Source: Bacilli bacterium (GTDB lineage Bacteria > Bacillota_I > Bacilli_A > RFN20 > CAG-826). From it: a stretch of 35,394 nucleotides of DNA. Position numbers and translations under genes: made by a program. The stretch's first letter is position 1; the number at the start of each line of letters is the position of its first letter. Below the pieces are notes generated by a model. That model was not told the origin of the DNA, searched no databases, and saw only the letters and a program-made list of their open reading frames with translations. Location of the stretch: positions 1-35,394 of the forward strand of contig JAILIF010000040.1 of assembly GCA_024695405.1 (NCBI GenBank), in the 5' to 3' direction. Below are positions 15,806 to 25,300 of the stretch, piece by piece.

Positions 15806-16677
15806 TGGCTGATAGTTTAATTGACTTAATTAAAGTATTAAGAGATAGAACTGGTGCAGGCTTAATGGACTGCAAAGGCGCTTTATTAGCAAACGATTGC
15901 GATTTAGATAAAGCGGGTGACTACCTCCGTGAAAAGGGCTTAGCAAAAGCTGCTAAAAAAGCAGATAGAATTGCTGCTGAAGGTTTAGTAGTTGTTAAAA
16001 CTTGTGAAGGCTGTGGCAAAACAGTTATCGTTGAAGTTAACTGTGAAACAGACTTCGTTTCTAAAGGTGATGCTTTCAAAGAATTAGTTGAAAACGTTGC
16101 TTCAGTTATTTTAAAGAACAAACCAGCTGACGTTGCTGCTGCAAAAGAATTAACAAAAGATTTATTCACAGACGCAACTGTTAAGATGGGTGAAAAATTC
16201 GATTTACGTAGATTCCAAATCATCGAAAAAGGTGACAACGCTGTTTATACATACATTCACATGGGTGGCAAAATCGGTGTTGTTGCAGTTTTAGATAAGG
16301 AAGATGCTGAAACTGGTAAAGGTTTAGCAATGCACATTGCTGCTAATAACCCAACATATGCTTCAAAAGCTGACATCGGTGAAGATGCAATTGCACACGA
16401 AACTGAAATTCAAACAAGAGCTGCTAAAGAAGATCCAAAATTTGCTGGTAAGCCAGAAGCTATGATTCAAAAAATCATCGGCGGTAAAGTTGATAAATAC
16501 TTCTCCGAAATGGTTCTCACTGAACAAGCTTACTTATTAGATGATTCTAAGAAAGTCGGCGCTGTCTTAGCAGAAAAGAAATTAAATGTTGTCAAATACG
16601 TTCGTTACCAAGTTGGTGAAGGTATTGAAAAACGTCAAGATGATTTCGCTAGCGAAGTCATGGCACAAGCTAAGTAA
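15805..16677 (+). CDS. tsf: Elongation factor Ts
   Basis: Nucleotide exchange factor for EF-Tu. 290 aa. The N-terminal UBA-like domain (LIKVLRDRTGAGLMDCKGALLANDCDLDKAGDYLREKG) is followed by the EF-Tu-contacting core with TDFVSKGDAFKELV. The start overlaps the rpsB stop by one base (TAATG), with AAGGAGA 10 nt upstream inside rpsB. Ends at a strong terminator, so rpsB-tsf is a two-gene operon, as in most bacteria. Confidence 0.97.
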   Translation: MADSLIDLIKVLRDRTGAGLMDCKGALLANDCDLDKAGDYLREKGLAKAAKKADRIAAEGLVVVKTCEGCGKTVIVEVNCETDFVSKGDAFKELVENVASVILKNKPADVAAAKELTKDLFTDATVKMGEKFDLRRFQIIEKGDNAVYTYIHMGGKIGVVAVLDKEDAETGKGLAMHIAANNPTYASKADIGEDAIAHETEIQTRAAKEDPKFAGKPEAMIQKIIGGKVDKYFSEMVLTEQAYLLDDSKKVGAVLAEKKLNVVKYVRYQVGEGIEKRQDDFASEVMAQAK

Positions 16678-16690
16678 TTTTTGAAATTCA

Positions 16691-16719
16691 AAAGGGACAT
16701 CTTTGATGTTCCTTTTTTT
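16691..16719 (+). terminator. Intrinsic terminator after tsf
   Basis: AAAGGGACATC-ttt-GATGTTCCTTT, 11-bp stem with one G-U pair, followed by more T. Confidence 0.9.
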
Positions 16720-16731
16720 AAGAGGTAAATT

Positions 16732-17448
16732 ATGTACAAAAGAGTATTATTAAAGTTCTCAGGAGAAGCGTTAAAGGGCAACTCAAATGCTATAGTAGAT
16801 TCTAATATGATGAAGGGTCTTGCTAGTATGATTGCTCAAATGAAAAATGAAGGAACACAAGTATGTATCGTTATTGGTGCAGGCAACATCTGGAGAGGAA
16901 AAATTGCATCTGATAATGGCTTAGATAGAGTTCCTGCAGATTATATGGGAATGCTTGGAACTGTTATTAATGCAGTAACAATGTCTTCTGTATTGAAAAA
17001 TATTAATGTTCCTTCATTGGTAACATCTGCTGTTCCTGCAATTGAAGGAGTTACAGTTACTTATTCACCTGAAGTTGCTGATAAAGCAATGAACGAAGGA
17101 AAAGTAGTTTTTTTAGCTGGTGGTACAGGTAAACCATACTTTACAACAGATACTGCAGCAACAATGAGAGCAATCGAACTTAATTGTGATGCTATCTTGA
17201 TTGGCAAGAATGGTGTAGATGGAATTTATGATGATAATCCAGCTACAAATCCTAATGCAAAATTTATCTCTGAAATAACTTTTAATGAAATTATAAAAAG
17301 AAATCTTCAAGTTATGGACATTTCTGCGATAGAATTAGTTAAGGATAAAGATATAGATGTTAGAGTATTTTCAATGGAAGATCCTACTAACTTTATTCGT
17401 GTCGCTAAAGGCGAGTCTTTAGGGACCACTTGTAAAAAAGGAGAATAA
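16732..17448 (+). CDS. pyrH: Uridylate kinase (UMP kinase)
   Basis: Makes UDP from UMP; amino-acid-kinase fold, bacterial hexameric type. 238 aa. N-terminal KRVLLKFSGEAL, nucleotide/UMP-binding GAGNIWRG and DYMGMLGTVINA, and ATP-site FLAGGTGKPYFTTDTAA. AGAGGT lies upstream of the ATG. No promoter stands out between the tsf terminator and this start, so it may depend on read-through or a weak promoter. Four nt separate it from frr; the order rpsB-tsf-pyrH-frr-uppS-cdsA-dxr-rseP is that of Bacillus. Confidence 0.97.
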   Translation: MYKRVLLKFSGEALKGNSNAIVDSNMMKGLASMIAQMKNEGTQVCIVIGAGNIWRGKIASDNGLDRVPADYMGMLGTVINAVTMSSVLKNINVPSLVTSAVPAIEGVTVTYSPEVADKAMNEGKVVFLAGGTGKPYFTTDTAATMRAIELNCDAILIGKNGVDGIYDDNPATNPNAKFISEITFNEIIKRNLQVMDISAIELVKDKDIDVRVFSMEDPTNFIRVAKGESLGTTCKKGE

Positions 17449-17452
17449 TTCT

Positions 17453-17998
17453 ATGGATGAATTAATTATGATGGCTGAAGAACAAATGAAGAAATCAGCC
17501 GAATCTTTAAGAGGAAGTTTATCTTCTTTAAGAACTGGTAAAGCAAGCCCTGCTATGCTTAATGGAATCAATGTTGACTATTATGGTTCACCAACTCCAT
17601 TAAATCAAATTTCTTCTGTTTCTGTTCCAGAACCAAGACAATTATTAATCAAACCTTACGATAAAAATGATATTAAAAATATCTGCGCTGCTATTAACGC
17701 TAGTGATTTGGGAATTAACCCAATTAATGAAGGCACACAAGTAAGATTAATGATTCCTGCATTAACTGAAGATAGAAGAAAAGATATCGTCAAGCAAGCT
17801 CGTAAGTATGGTGAAGAATCAAAAGTTGCAGTTAGAAATGTAAGAAGAGAATATGTCGATTTAATCAAAGACGATGACGCTTACACTGAAGACATGCAAA
17901 AACGTTTACTTGATGATTTACAAAAAGTTCATGATGATGCAATCAAAGAAATTGATGCAATTATTGCAGAAAAAGAGAAAGAATTAATGTCAATTTAA
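17453..17998 (+). CDS. frr: Ribosome recycling factor
   Basis: Splits post-termination ribosomes together with EF-G. 181 aa, standard length. Contains the conserved SLRTGKASPAML, the domain II region with VPEPRQLLIKPYDKNDIKNI, and the C-terminal helix RRKDIVKQARKYGEESKVAVRNVRRE. AAAAAGGAGA precedes the ATG at normal spacing. Co-transcribed with pyrH and closed by a terminator. Confidence 0.97.
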   Translation: MDELIMMAEEQMKKSAESLRGSLSSLRTGKASPAMLNGINVDYYGSPTPLNQISSVSVPEPRQLLIKPYDKNDIKNICAAINASDLGINPINEGTQVRLMIPALTEDRRKDIVKQARKYGEESKVAVRNVRREYVDLIKDDDAYTEDMQKRLLDDLQKVHDDAIKEIDAIIAEKEKELMSI

Positions 17999-18003
17999 TG
18001 AAT

Positions 18004-18029
18004 AGAGGCGCTTGCCTCTTTTCTTTTTG
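18004..18029 (+). terminator. Intrinsic terminator after frr
   Basis: AGAGGC-gctt-GCCTCT (6 bp) followed by TTTCTTTTT. Confidence 0.85.
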
Positions 18030-18046
18030 TCTATGTATAACTTGTG

Positions 18047-18075
18047 AGATGGTATTTTATTTAAAATTACCATCT
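18047..18075 (+). promoter_or_regulatory. Inverted repeat overlapping the uppS promoter (candidate operator)
   Basis: AGATGGTA (18047-18054) and TACCATCT (18068-18075) are perfect 8-bp arms; TTTT/AAAA next to them extends the symmetry with one unpaired T. There is no T-run after it, so it is not a usual terminator. It covers the expected -35 position of the promoter whose -10 is at 18083. Confidence 0.5.
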
Positions 18076-18082
18076 TATTGTG

Positions 18083-18088
18083 TATAAT
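18083..18088 (+). promoter_or_regulatory. -10 box of uppS with predicted leaderless start
   Basis: Consensus TATAAT directly preceded by TGTG. The -35 position (18060-18065, TTTAAA) is poor. The start would fall at 18095-18096, on the ATG at 18096; no SD is present. Confidence 0.55.
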
Positions 18089-18095
18089 GAATCAA

Positions 18096-18812
18096 ATGGA
18101 AAAAGAACTTAAACACATTGCGTTTATAATGGATGGAAATGGTCGCTGGGCTAAAAAGCGTGGCTTACCAAGACATTTAGGCCATAAAAAAGGGTGTGAA
18201 GTATGTACAGACATCTATGAAGGATGCTTAGAAAACGGCATTAAAGTAATGTCTTTATATGCTTTTTCTACTGAAAACTGGAATCGTCCAAAAGATGAAA
18301 TCGATCACTTATTCAATTATCTAGAAATCTTTTTCAAAAAAGAAATAAAGAGATTTATGAGAGATGGTAGTAGAGTAATGGTGAGCGGAGACTTATCAAG
18401 AATTCCAGAAAAAACTAGAAAAGTTATCTATGACTCAATAGAAAAAACCAAAGATAATAAAAATTTTGTTTTTAACATTTGCTTAAACTATGGTGGGAAA
18501 TCCGAAATAGTTAGAGCGGCAAAATTAATCTGTGAAGATGTTGAAAACAATGTTATTTCTATTGATGATTTAAATGAAAAAACTTTTGAAAATTACTTAT
18601 ATACAAAAGATTTACCACCAGTTGATTTATTAATTAGAACATCAGGAGAGATGAGAACTAGTAATTTCTTACTATGGCAATTAGCATATGCAGAATTTAT
18701 TTTTACTAAAACTTGTTGGCCTGATTTCAATAAAAAAGAGTTGAATGATTGTATAAAAGAGTTCAAAACTAGAGATAGAAGATACGGAGGGATAGAAGAT
18801 GGAAATAAATGA
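18096..18812 (+). CDS. uppS: Undecaprenyl diphosphate synthase (isoprenyl transferase)
   Basis: cis-Prenyltransferase that makes the C55 lipid carrier for cell wall synthesis. 238 aa from ATG 18096. Signature HIAFIMDGNGRWAKKRG near the N-terminus holds the catalytic Asp; further motifs FSTENWNRPKDEI and LLIRTSGEMRTSNFLLWQLAYAEF (usual TGGE is TSGE). Other possible starts are ATG 18087 and TTG 18078, but 18087 lies within the -10 box. Its 3' end overlaps cdsA by 14 nt. It leads the uppS-cdsA-dxr-rseP-polC transcription unit. Confidence 0.94.
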   Translation: MEKELKHIAFIMDGNGRWAKKRGLPRHLGHKKGCEVCTDIYEGCLENGIKVMSLYAFSTENWNRPKDEIDHLFNYLEIFFKKEIKRFMRDGSRVMVSGDLSRIPEKTRKVIYDSIEKTKDNKNFVFNICLNYGGKSEIVRAAKLICEDVENNVISIDDLNEKTFENYLYTKDLPPVDLLIRTSGEMRTSNFLLWQLAYAEFIFTKTCWPDFNKKELNDCIKEFKTRDRRYGGIEDGNK

Positions 18813-19908
18813 GAAAAACTTATCATTAACCAGTAATGAAGATAGTACCTCTTCTATCAGCATGACTAGCATCAAAACTGCTATGGAAACTCCTTCTCCT
18901 GAAGAAGAAGCACAAAGAAATAAAAGAAATTCAATTATGACTAGAGTCATAACTGCAATTGTTTTAATTACTTTTGCTTTGCCTGTTGTCCTATTAGGTG
19001 ACTGGTTTATATTCGTGTTTATTTGTGTCACTTTAATTGGCGCTATTTGGGAAATCATTAAATGCGGACGTATTAGATATTCTGTATTTATGTACGTTGT
19101 TACTCTTATATCTTCCATATTCCTGATGGTTATGCCTCTTATTAGAGGCTTAATGACGAAAACGGGCGGTATAAGAATATCTGAATACTTTATAGACATT
19201 AACTTTTCCCCGTTAATCGTTTTCGTTGTTATTCTTTTCTTATTCTTAGCTGTTATTGTTGATAAAAATTTTACTGTTCGTGAAGCATGCTTCATCTTCA
19301 CAATGATATTCATTATCGTTTTCGGTTTACAAAGTGCTTTATATATTAGATACATTCCAAGTAGTGTTAACCACGATATAGTTACTGTTGCATCGGATAC
19401 TACGGCGATTATAGATAATTCGGATTACTTTAATGTTGATGATAACTTCTATACTGCTTTCTTATTACTATGGGTATGTATGTCCGGTGTATTAAGTGAT
19501 ACTGGTGGATATATATTTGGTATGTTATTTGGTAAAACAAAGATGAATGAAAGAATTTCTCCTAAGAAAACTTGGGAAGGATTCTTTGGCGGAATTGTCT
19601 TCTCATTTGCTCTTTGTACTTTAGTTGGTCTAATGTTACCTGCTTTCACTCAAGGACAAGTGGTTTTATTAAGAGGCGTTCTTGACTTAGAACACTGGTA
19701 TAACATTTTAATTTTAGCGTTGATCTTACCTCCGACCTCTGTTATTGGTGATTTCGTCTTCTCTTCAATTAAACGTTTCAACGGTATCAAAGACTATGGA
19801 AATATTTTCCCAGGACATGGTGGAATTTTAGATAGAATTGACTCCTTAATCTTCTCATGTATGGCTGCTGCTACATACATTTTCATTTGGGAATTCTTTG
19901 TTTCGTAA
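18799..19908 (+). CDS. cdsA: Phosphatidate cytidylyltransferase (CDP-diglyceride synthase)
   Basis: Integral membrane enzyme making CDP-diacylglycerol from CTP and phosphatidate. 369 aa, longer than Bacillus CdsA, because of a ~50-residue Ser/Thr- and charge-rich cytoplasmic N-terminus and a loop near residues 190-220. About eight hydrophobic segments follow. The C-terminal family signature is clear: SVIGDFVFSSIKRFNGIKDYGNIFPGHGGILDRIDSL. GGAGGG (18786-18791) inside uppS serves the ATG. One base separates it from dxr. Confidence 0.94.
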   Translation: MEINEKNLSLTSNEDSTSSISMTSIKTAMETPSPEEEAQRNKRNSIMTRVITAIVLITFALPVVLLGDWFIFVFICVTLIGAIWEIIKCGRIRYSVFMYVVTLISSIFLMVMPLIRGLMTKTGGIRISEYFIDINFSPLIVFVVILFLFLAVIVDKNFTVREACFIFTMIFIIVFGLQSALYIRYIPSSVNHDIVTVASDTTAIIDNSDYFNVDDNFYTAFLLLWVCMSGVLSDTGGYIFGMLFGKTKMNERISPKKTWEGFFGGIVFSFALCTLVGLMLPAFTQGQVVLLRGVLDLEHWYNILILALILPPTSVIGDFVFSSIKRFNGIKDYGNIFPGHGGILDRIDSLIFSCMAAATYIFIWEFFVS

Positions 19909-19909
19909 T

Positions 19910-21055
19910 ATGAAGAATATTTGTTTGTTAGGGGCATCAGGTTCTATAGGCAAACAAACGCTGGATGTAATTAAAAAACATCCAGCGGATTTTAACTTAG
20001 TCGCTTTTTCTGTTGGCAAACAAATAAATAAAATCGAAGGAATTTTAGAAGATTTTCCTGTTAAATATATCTGTGTTAGAAACGAATCTAAAGAATTAGA
20101 AAAACAATTCCCAAATGTTAAATTTTTCTTTGGTGATAATGGGCTAAACGAATTAATTGGTATTTGTAACTGCGATATGGTTGTTAATGCATTAGTAGGA
20201 TTTGTTGGACTTAAGCCAAGTTTAACCGCTTTGGAAAATAACAAAGTATTAGCTTTGGCAAATAAAGAAACATTAGTTACTGGCGGTGAATTAGTTAACA
20301 AACTTTTAAAAGAAGGTAAAGGTAAATTGATACCAATAGACAGTGAACATGTAGCGTTGTCTAAATGTCTATCGGTAAGCAATGAAAACGTAGATAAAAT
20401 TGTTATTACAGCTTCTGGCGGTGCGTTTAGAAAAATATCTAGAGAAGAATTAAAAGATGTTACTCCAGAAGACGCACTTAAACACCCTACATGGTCAATG
20501 GGACAAAAAATAACCATCGATAGTGCTAGCATGGTCAATAAGACTTTTGAAATAATTGAAGCCTATTATTTGTTTGGATATAAATACGAAGATATCGAAT
20601 TAATGTTTAATTATGAAAGTTTTGTTCATTCGCTAGTTAGATATAAAGATGGTTCATATAGACTTGATGAAGGTAAACCAGATATGAGAGTGCCTATTAA
20701 ATATGCTCTATACGAAGGTGCTTGCGAATATGATTTAGTGTATGTAAACGATTTAAAAGAATACAAAAAATCAAATTTATATCCTTTTGATTATGATAGA
20801 TTTCCGATAGTTAGACTTGCAAAAAAGGTTATTGATGAACAGGGATTATATGGCGCAGCATTTAACGCTGCTAATGAAGAAGCGGTGTATGCTTTCTTAA
20901 GTAAGAAAATTAAATTTACAGAAATAGAAAATATCATTGATTACTGTGTAAACAATGTTGATAATATACAAAACCCTTCTTATGAAGATATAAGAAAATG
21001 TGATGTCTTCACTAGAGAGTTAGTAGCAAAATTAGTGAAAGGAGAAAGATTGTAA
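19910..21055 (+). CDS. dxr: 1-deoxy-D-xylulose 5-phosphate reductoisomerase
   Basis: Second step of the MEP isoprenoid pathway, making 2-C-methylerythritol 4-phosphate with NADPH; it ultimately feeds UppS. 381 aa from ATG 19910 (MKNICLLGASGSIGKQTLDV, an NADPH-binding GxxGxxG). The ORF-track TTG start within cdsA is not needed. Metal-site region IPIDSEHVALSKCL and ITASGGAFR, HPTWSMGQKITIDSASMVNKTFE and FGAAFNAANEEAV-type motif (GAAFNAANEEAV) are present. No SD; it starts 1 nt after cdsA, suggesting coupling. Confidence 0.96.
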   Translation: MKNICLLGASGSIGKQTLDVIKKHPADFNLVAFSVGKQINKIEGILEDFPVKYICVRNESKELEKQFPNVKFFFGDNGLNELIGICNCDMVVNALVGFVGLKPSLTALENNKVLALANKETLVTGGELVNKLLKEGKGKLIPIDSEHVALSKCLSVSNENVDKIVITASGGAFRKISREELKDVTPEDALKHPTWSMGQKITIDSASMVNKTFEIIEAYYLFGYKYEDIELMFNYESFVHSLVRYKDGSYRLDEGKPDMRVPIKYALYEGACEYDLVYVNDLKEYKKSNLYPFDYDRFPIVRLAKKVIDEQGLYGAAFNAANEEAVYAFLSKKIKFTEIENIIDYCVNNVDNIQNPSYEDIRKCDVFTRELVAKLVKGERL

Positions 21056-22323
21056 TGGGATTTTTAATGACAGTTTTATATATTCTTCTTTTCTTAGTTT
21101 GCTTATCGGTTTTAATTGTTATTCATGAATTAGGTCATTTAACTGCAGCAAAAATATTTAAGGTATATTGTCTTGAATTCTCTGTAGGTATGGGGCCTTT
21201 GCTTTGGAAGCATAAAAGAAAAGGTGGAGAAACTCAATTTTCTTTAAGGGCAATTCCTTTTGGCGGATATGTCTCTATGTATGGAGAAGGAGTGGAACTT
21301 CCAGAAGGCGTAGAAGTAGATGCCTCAAGAAGCTTACACGGAATTAAAAAATGGAAACAAGCAATTATATTAGTAGCAGGCGTTACTATGAACGCTGTTC
21401 TTGCTTTAGTTGTATTCTTTATTGGAAATATTGCGTGTGAACAACATTCATTTACTTACATTAATGAAGTTAGTGTTGTTGATGATTCAATCATCGCCAA
21501 TGCTGGTATTCAATCTCATGACTATTTAAGTCTTGCTAGCGATGAAATATGGAATGACGTTGATGAATTTGGAAATATTAATTCATGCATGCTTATGGAA
21601 GTAGGAACAGTTACTTTTAATGATGATTCTACTAAAGATGCTAGAGTGGCATTAGTCCCAAATAGATCTTTTAAAAACCCAGTTTATTCTTATGTCTTAT
21701 ATGGATGTAATGATGATGAAAATCATACAGTAATTCAAACTGTTAAATATGTCGATAATATCAAATCTCTTTCAATCAATTTAAAAACTAAAGATAAAGA
21801 GAACAAAGAGAATCACTTTGATCACCCTGTCGTTATTAATTTCGAGGATGGAAAGATGCCTGATTGTGGATTAAGAATCAATGTGGAAGACTATAGATAT
21901 TCTTTTGGAGAAGCAATAGGTCAATCATTTAAAGACTTTGGAAGAAGCGCTACTGCTGTAGTAGATGGACTAGGTTCATTAGTTACTGGAAAAGTAGGCG
22001 TTGATAAAATGTCTGGAATTGTTGGAATTGGCTTTGAAGCAAAAACAATTCTCGATGAATTAGGAGTTGCTACATTTATCTATTTATGGGGGTTAATTAG
22101 TGTTAACTTAGCTATTTTCAATTTGCTTCCGTTCCCTGGATTAGATGGATGGCAGTTATTAGTTTTAATTATTGAAGGAATAACACATAAAAAAATTCCT
22201 GACAAAGCAAAAAACATTGTTTCTTTTATTGGATTAATTATTCTTTTAGGATTTATGGCATTTATCTTATTTAAAGATATTTGGGTATATATCTTCCAAG
22301 GCTTTTTAGTGGGTATTTTATGA
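21055..22323 (+). CDS. rseP: Site-2 protease RseP/RasP (zinc metalloprotease)
   Basis: Intramembrane zinc protease that cleaves anti-sigma factors and leftover signal peptides. 422 aa. First transmembrane helix carries the active site HELGH (H24, E25, H28); the third catalytic element is NLLPFPGLDG near the C-terminus (usual NP.PALDGG), with flanking transmembrane helices. Between them is a diverged PDZ-like region (around AGIQSHDYLSL) with a long, polar insertion. The start overlaps the dxr stop (TAATG), with AAAGGAGA upstream; its stop overlaps the polC start (ATGA). Its anti-sigma substrate is not in the window. Confidence 0.93.
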   Translation: MGFLMTVLYILLFLVCLSVLIVIHELGHLTAAKIFKVYCLEFSVGMGPLLWKHKRKGGETQFSLRAIPFGGYVSMYGEGVELPEGVEVDASRSLHGIKKWKQAIILVAGVTMNAVLALVVFFIGNIACEQHSFTYINEVSVVDDSIIANAGIQSHDYLSLASDEIWNDVDEFGNINSCMLMEVGTVTFNDDSTKDARVALVPNRSFKNPVYSYVLYGCNDDENHTVIQTVKYVDNIKSLSINLKTKDKENKENHFDHPVVINFEDGKMPDCGLRINVEDYRYSFGEAIGQSFKDFGRSATAVVDGLGSLVTGKVGVDKMSGIVGIGFEAKTILDELGVATFIYLWGLISVNLAIFNLLPFPGLDGWQLLVLIIEGITHKKIPDKAKNIVSFIGLIILLGFMAFILFKDIWVYIFQGFLVGIL

Positions 22324-25300
22324 TAACTAGAGAGAAGATGATATCGTTCTTAAATTCTATTCACATCGATAATGTCGATGATTTTGATATGGAATTTGAA
22401 ATGGTAGGAAGAAATAGATTTAAACACGAACAAATCGATATGGTCATTGTTAAAAAGACTCCTTGGAAATATGAATTCTTACATCAACTTCAAGAAGGCC
22501 TTAATGGTGTAGATTATCCATATTTTGTTAGATTCTTATATATTAAAAAGCCAACAAGTAAAGATGTTGCTAGCTTATTAAAGGATTGGTATCAATCTAT
22601 TTATCATATTCCTTTCCCATATGAGATAAATGCAAATAAAGACTCTATTACTGTTTCTTTTGATGATGAGATGGAAAAAGATTTATGCTCTAATACTATT
22701 TTTGATTTCAAAGACTTTTTAGCGTTTATCAACTATGATTTCATGGTTGAAGAAGTTGTAAAAAGCCCTAGTAAAAAAATAGAAGAAGTGCCTCAAGAAG
22801 TGGTTGAAGAAAGCTCTTCTAAAGATATTAAAGAAACCGTCATAGATAACTCATCTAATGACGAAGTAATCGAAGAAGAAATTGAATCAACTGAAGCAGA
22901 ATCTTCTATTGATGACGACGAAAACGAAGAAGCTAAAGAAATAAAAGAAAAAGATGAAGCTACCGCATTGATTGAAAAAGAAAGAGAAGCAATGCAGGAA
23001 GTTACCGAAGATATTTATCTTGAAAAGATGAAAGAAAATCTTAGAGAGCTTCAAAATGAAAAAGAACGTCAGCGTTTAAATAAACGTGGTAACTATAAAT
23101 TGATTGAAAAAATTGACGATATTACTTTAGAAAGTGACCACGTTGATTTTGTCGGTAAATTCTTCTCAAAAGAAATTAAAGAATTTGGTGGCAAAAAGAA
23201 AGTTACTATTGGCGTATTTGATACTGCTGGCGGAGCAATCTATGTTAATCAATTTATTAACGCATCATTCACTGATGAAATTTGTAATAAATTAAGTTGG
23301 GGTGACAACCTTAGAGTAAGAGGTGTTACTACATTAGATAATTTCACTAAGCAATTAACTATCAAAGGACATTATATTGATCCTCTTCCACCAGATGAGA
23401 TAGAAGTTGAACAAGGTGAAACTAGAGTAGAATTACATTTACACACAAATATGTCTGCGATGGATGGTATTTCCAATATGGCTGTTTACTGTGCTCAAGC
23501 AAAAGCAATGGGCCATAAAGCCATTGCAATTACTGACCACGGAGTTGTTCAAGGATATCCAGATGCTCAAGATGCCGCTCGTAAAACAGGCTTAAAGATT
23601 TTATATGGCATTGAGTTTTATATGATTGAAGACAAACTCAATTACATCATGAATCCTTCTGATGTTGTTTTAAATAAAGCGAGTTATGTTGTATTCGATA
23701 CTGAAACTAGTGGCTTAAGTGCTAAATATAATAGAGTAATTGAGTTTGGCGCGGTTAAAGTTGAACATGGTTCGGTAGTTAGCAGATTTGATATTTTAAT
23801 TAATCCTGGAAAGCCTTTACCAAGAAAGATTGTTGAATTAACTGGCATTAGTGATGACGATTTAGCGAATCAACCATCTATGGAAGAAGCACTTCCAAAG
23901 ATTATGGAGTATATTGGTGATTCTGTTTTAGTTACTCATAACGCTAGTTTCGATATTGCGATGATGAACGCAGAACTTAAACGTTATGGATATGAAGAAC
24001 TTAAAAATCCAGTTATTGATACTTTAATGTTATCTAGATATTTATTCCCTGAATCAAAAGCGCATAGATTAGGCGCTTTATGTAGAAACATGGAAGTTGA
24101 ATATGATGAAGATGAAGCCCATAGAGCGGATTACGATGCTAAAGTCTTAAATGATGTTTGGCAACCAATCTTAGCTAAACTCACTAAAGACAATTATGAA
24201 ATGCGTCATAGAGATTTAGAAAAGCTTCAAATAACAAACGAACACTATAAACACATGAGACCGTCTCATGTTGTTGCAATTGCTAAAGATAAAGTAGGTC
24301 TTAAAGATTTATTTAAATTAGTCTCTTATTCTCATATTGATTACTTTGCAGAAGTTCCAAAAATTCCTAGAAGTAAAATCCAAGAACATAGATCTCATTT
24401 ATTAATTGGTTCTGCTTGCTTTAATGGAGAAGTGTTTAACGCTGGAAGATACTATGAAAAAGAAAAACTTCTAGAAACAATGAAGTTTTATGATTATATC
24501 GAAGTTCAACCTCTTGAAAACTATTCATGGTTAGTGAATATGCGTGAAAATACAGAGGAAGAAATTAAAGATATTGTTAAAGATATCGTTAGTGGTGCAG
24601 ATGAATTAGGAATTCCAGTATGCGCTACTGGAGATGTTCACTATGCTGATAGAACTAGAAAAGTATTTAGAGATGTATATATTTTCGCTAAGTTGCTTGG
24701 CGGAGTTAACCACGCTCTTAATCCATATAGTAGAAGCAAAGAAAAAGAATTCCCTAATCCAGATCAACATTATCGTTCAACAAAAGAAATGCTTGAATGT
24801 ATGGATTTCTTAGGCAAAGAAAAAGCATATGAAATAGTAGTTACTAATACTAATAAAATTGCGGATCAAGTAGAATTCTTGGAACCTACTCCAAATACTC
24901 ACTTATATACTCCTACTATTGAGAACTGCGACAATATGTTGAGAGAAATGTGCTTTAATAAAGCGCATGAATTATATGGTGATATCTTACCTGAATATAT
25001 TGAAAAGCGTTTAAATAGAGAGCTCGATGGTATTATCAATAACGGCTATGCTGTTATTTATTACATCGCTCATAAGATTATTAAAAAAGCAAACGAAGAT
25101 GGATTTATTGTTGGATCTCGTGGATCTGTTGGTTCTTCTTTTGTTGCTACAATGGCAAACATTACTGAAGTTAATCCTCTTCCTCCACACTATAGATGTC
25201 CAAAATGTAAGCACTTAGAATGGACTAGTGAAACTATGCCAGAATATAAATCTGGTTATGATTTGCCTGAAAAGAAGTGTCCTATTTGTGGCGAACCAAT

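Noticed and set aside
18681-20538. Minus-strand ORFs of 224 and 227 aa (18681-19355, 19855-20538)
   Set aside because: Antisense shadows of cdsA and dxr, with low-complexity or unfamily-like translations and no SD or promoter.
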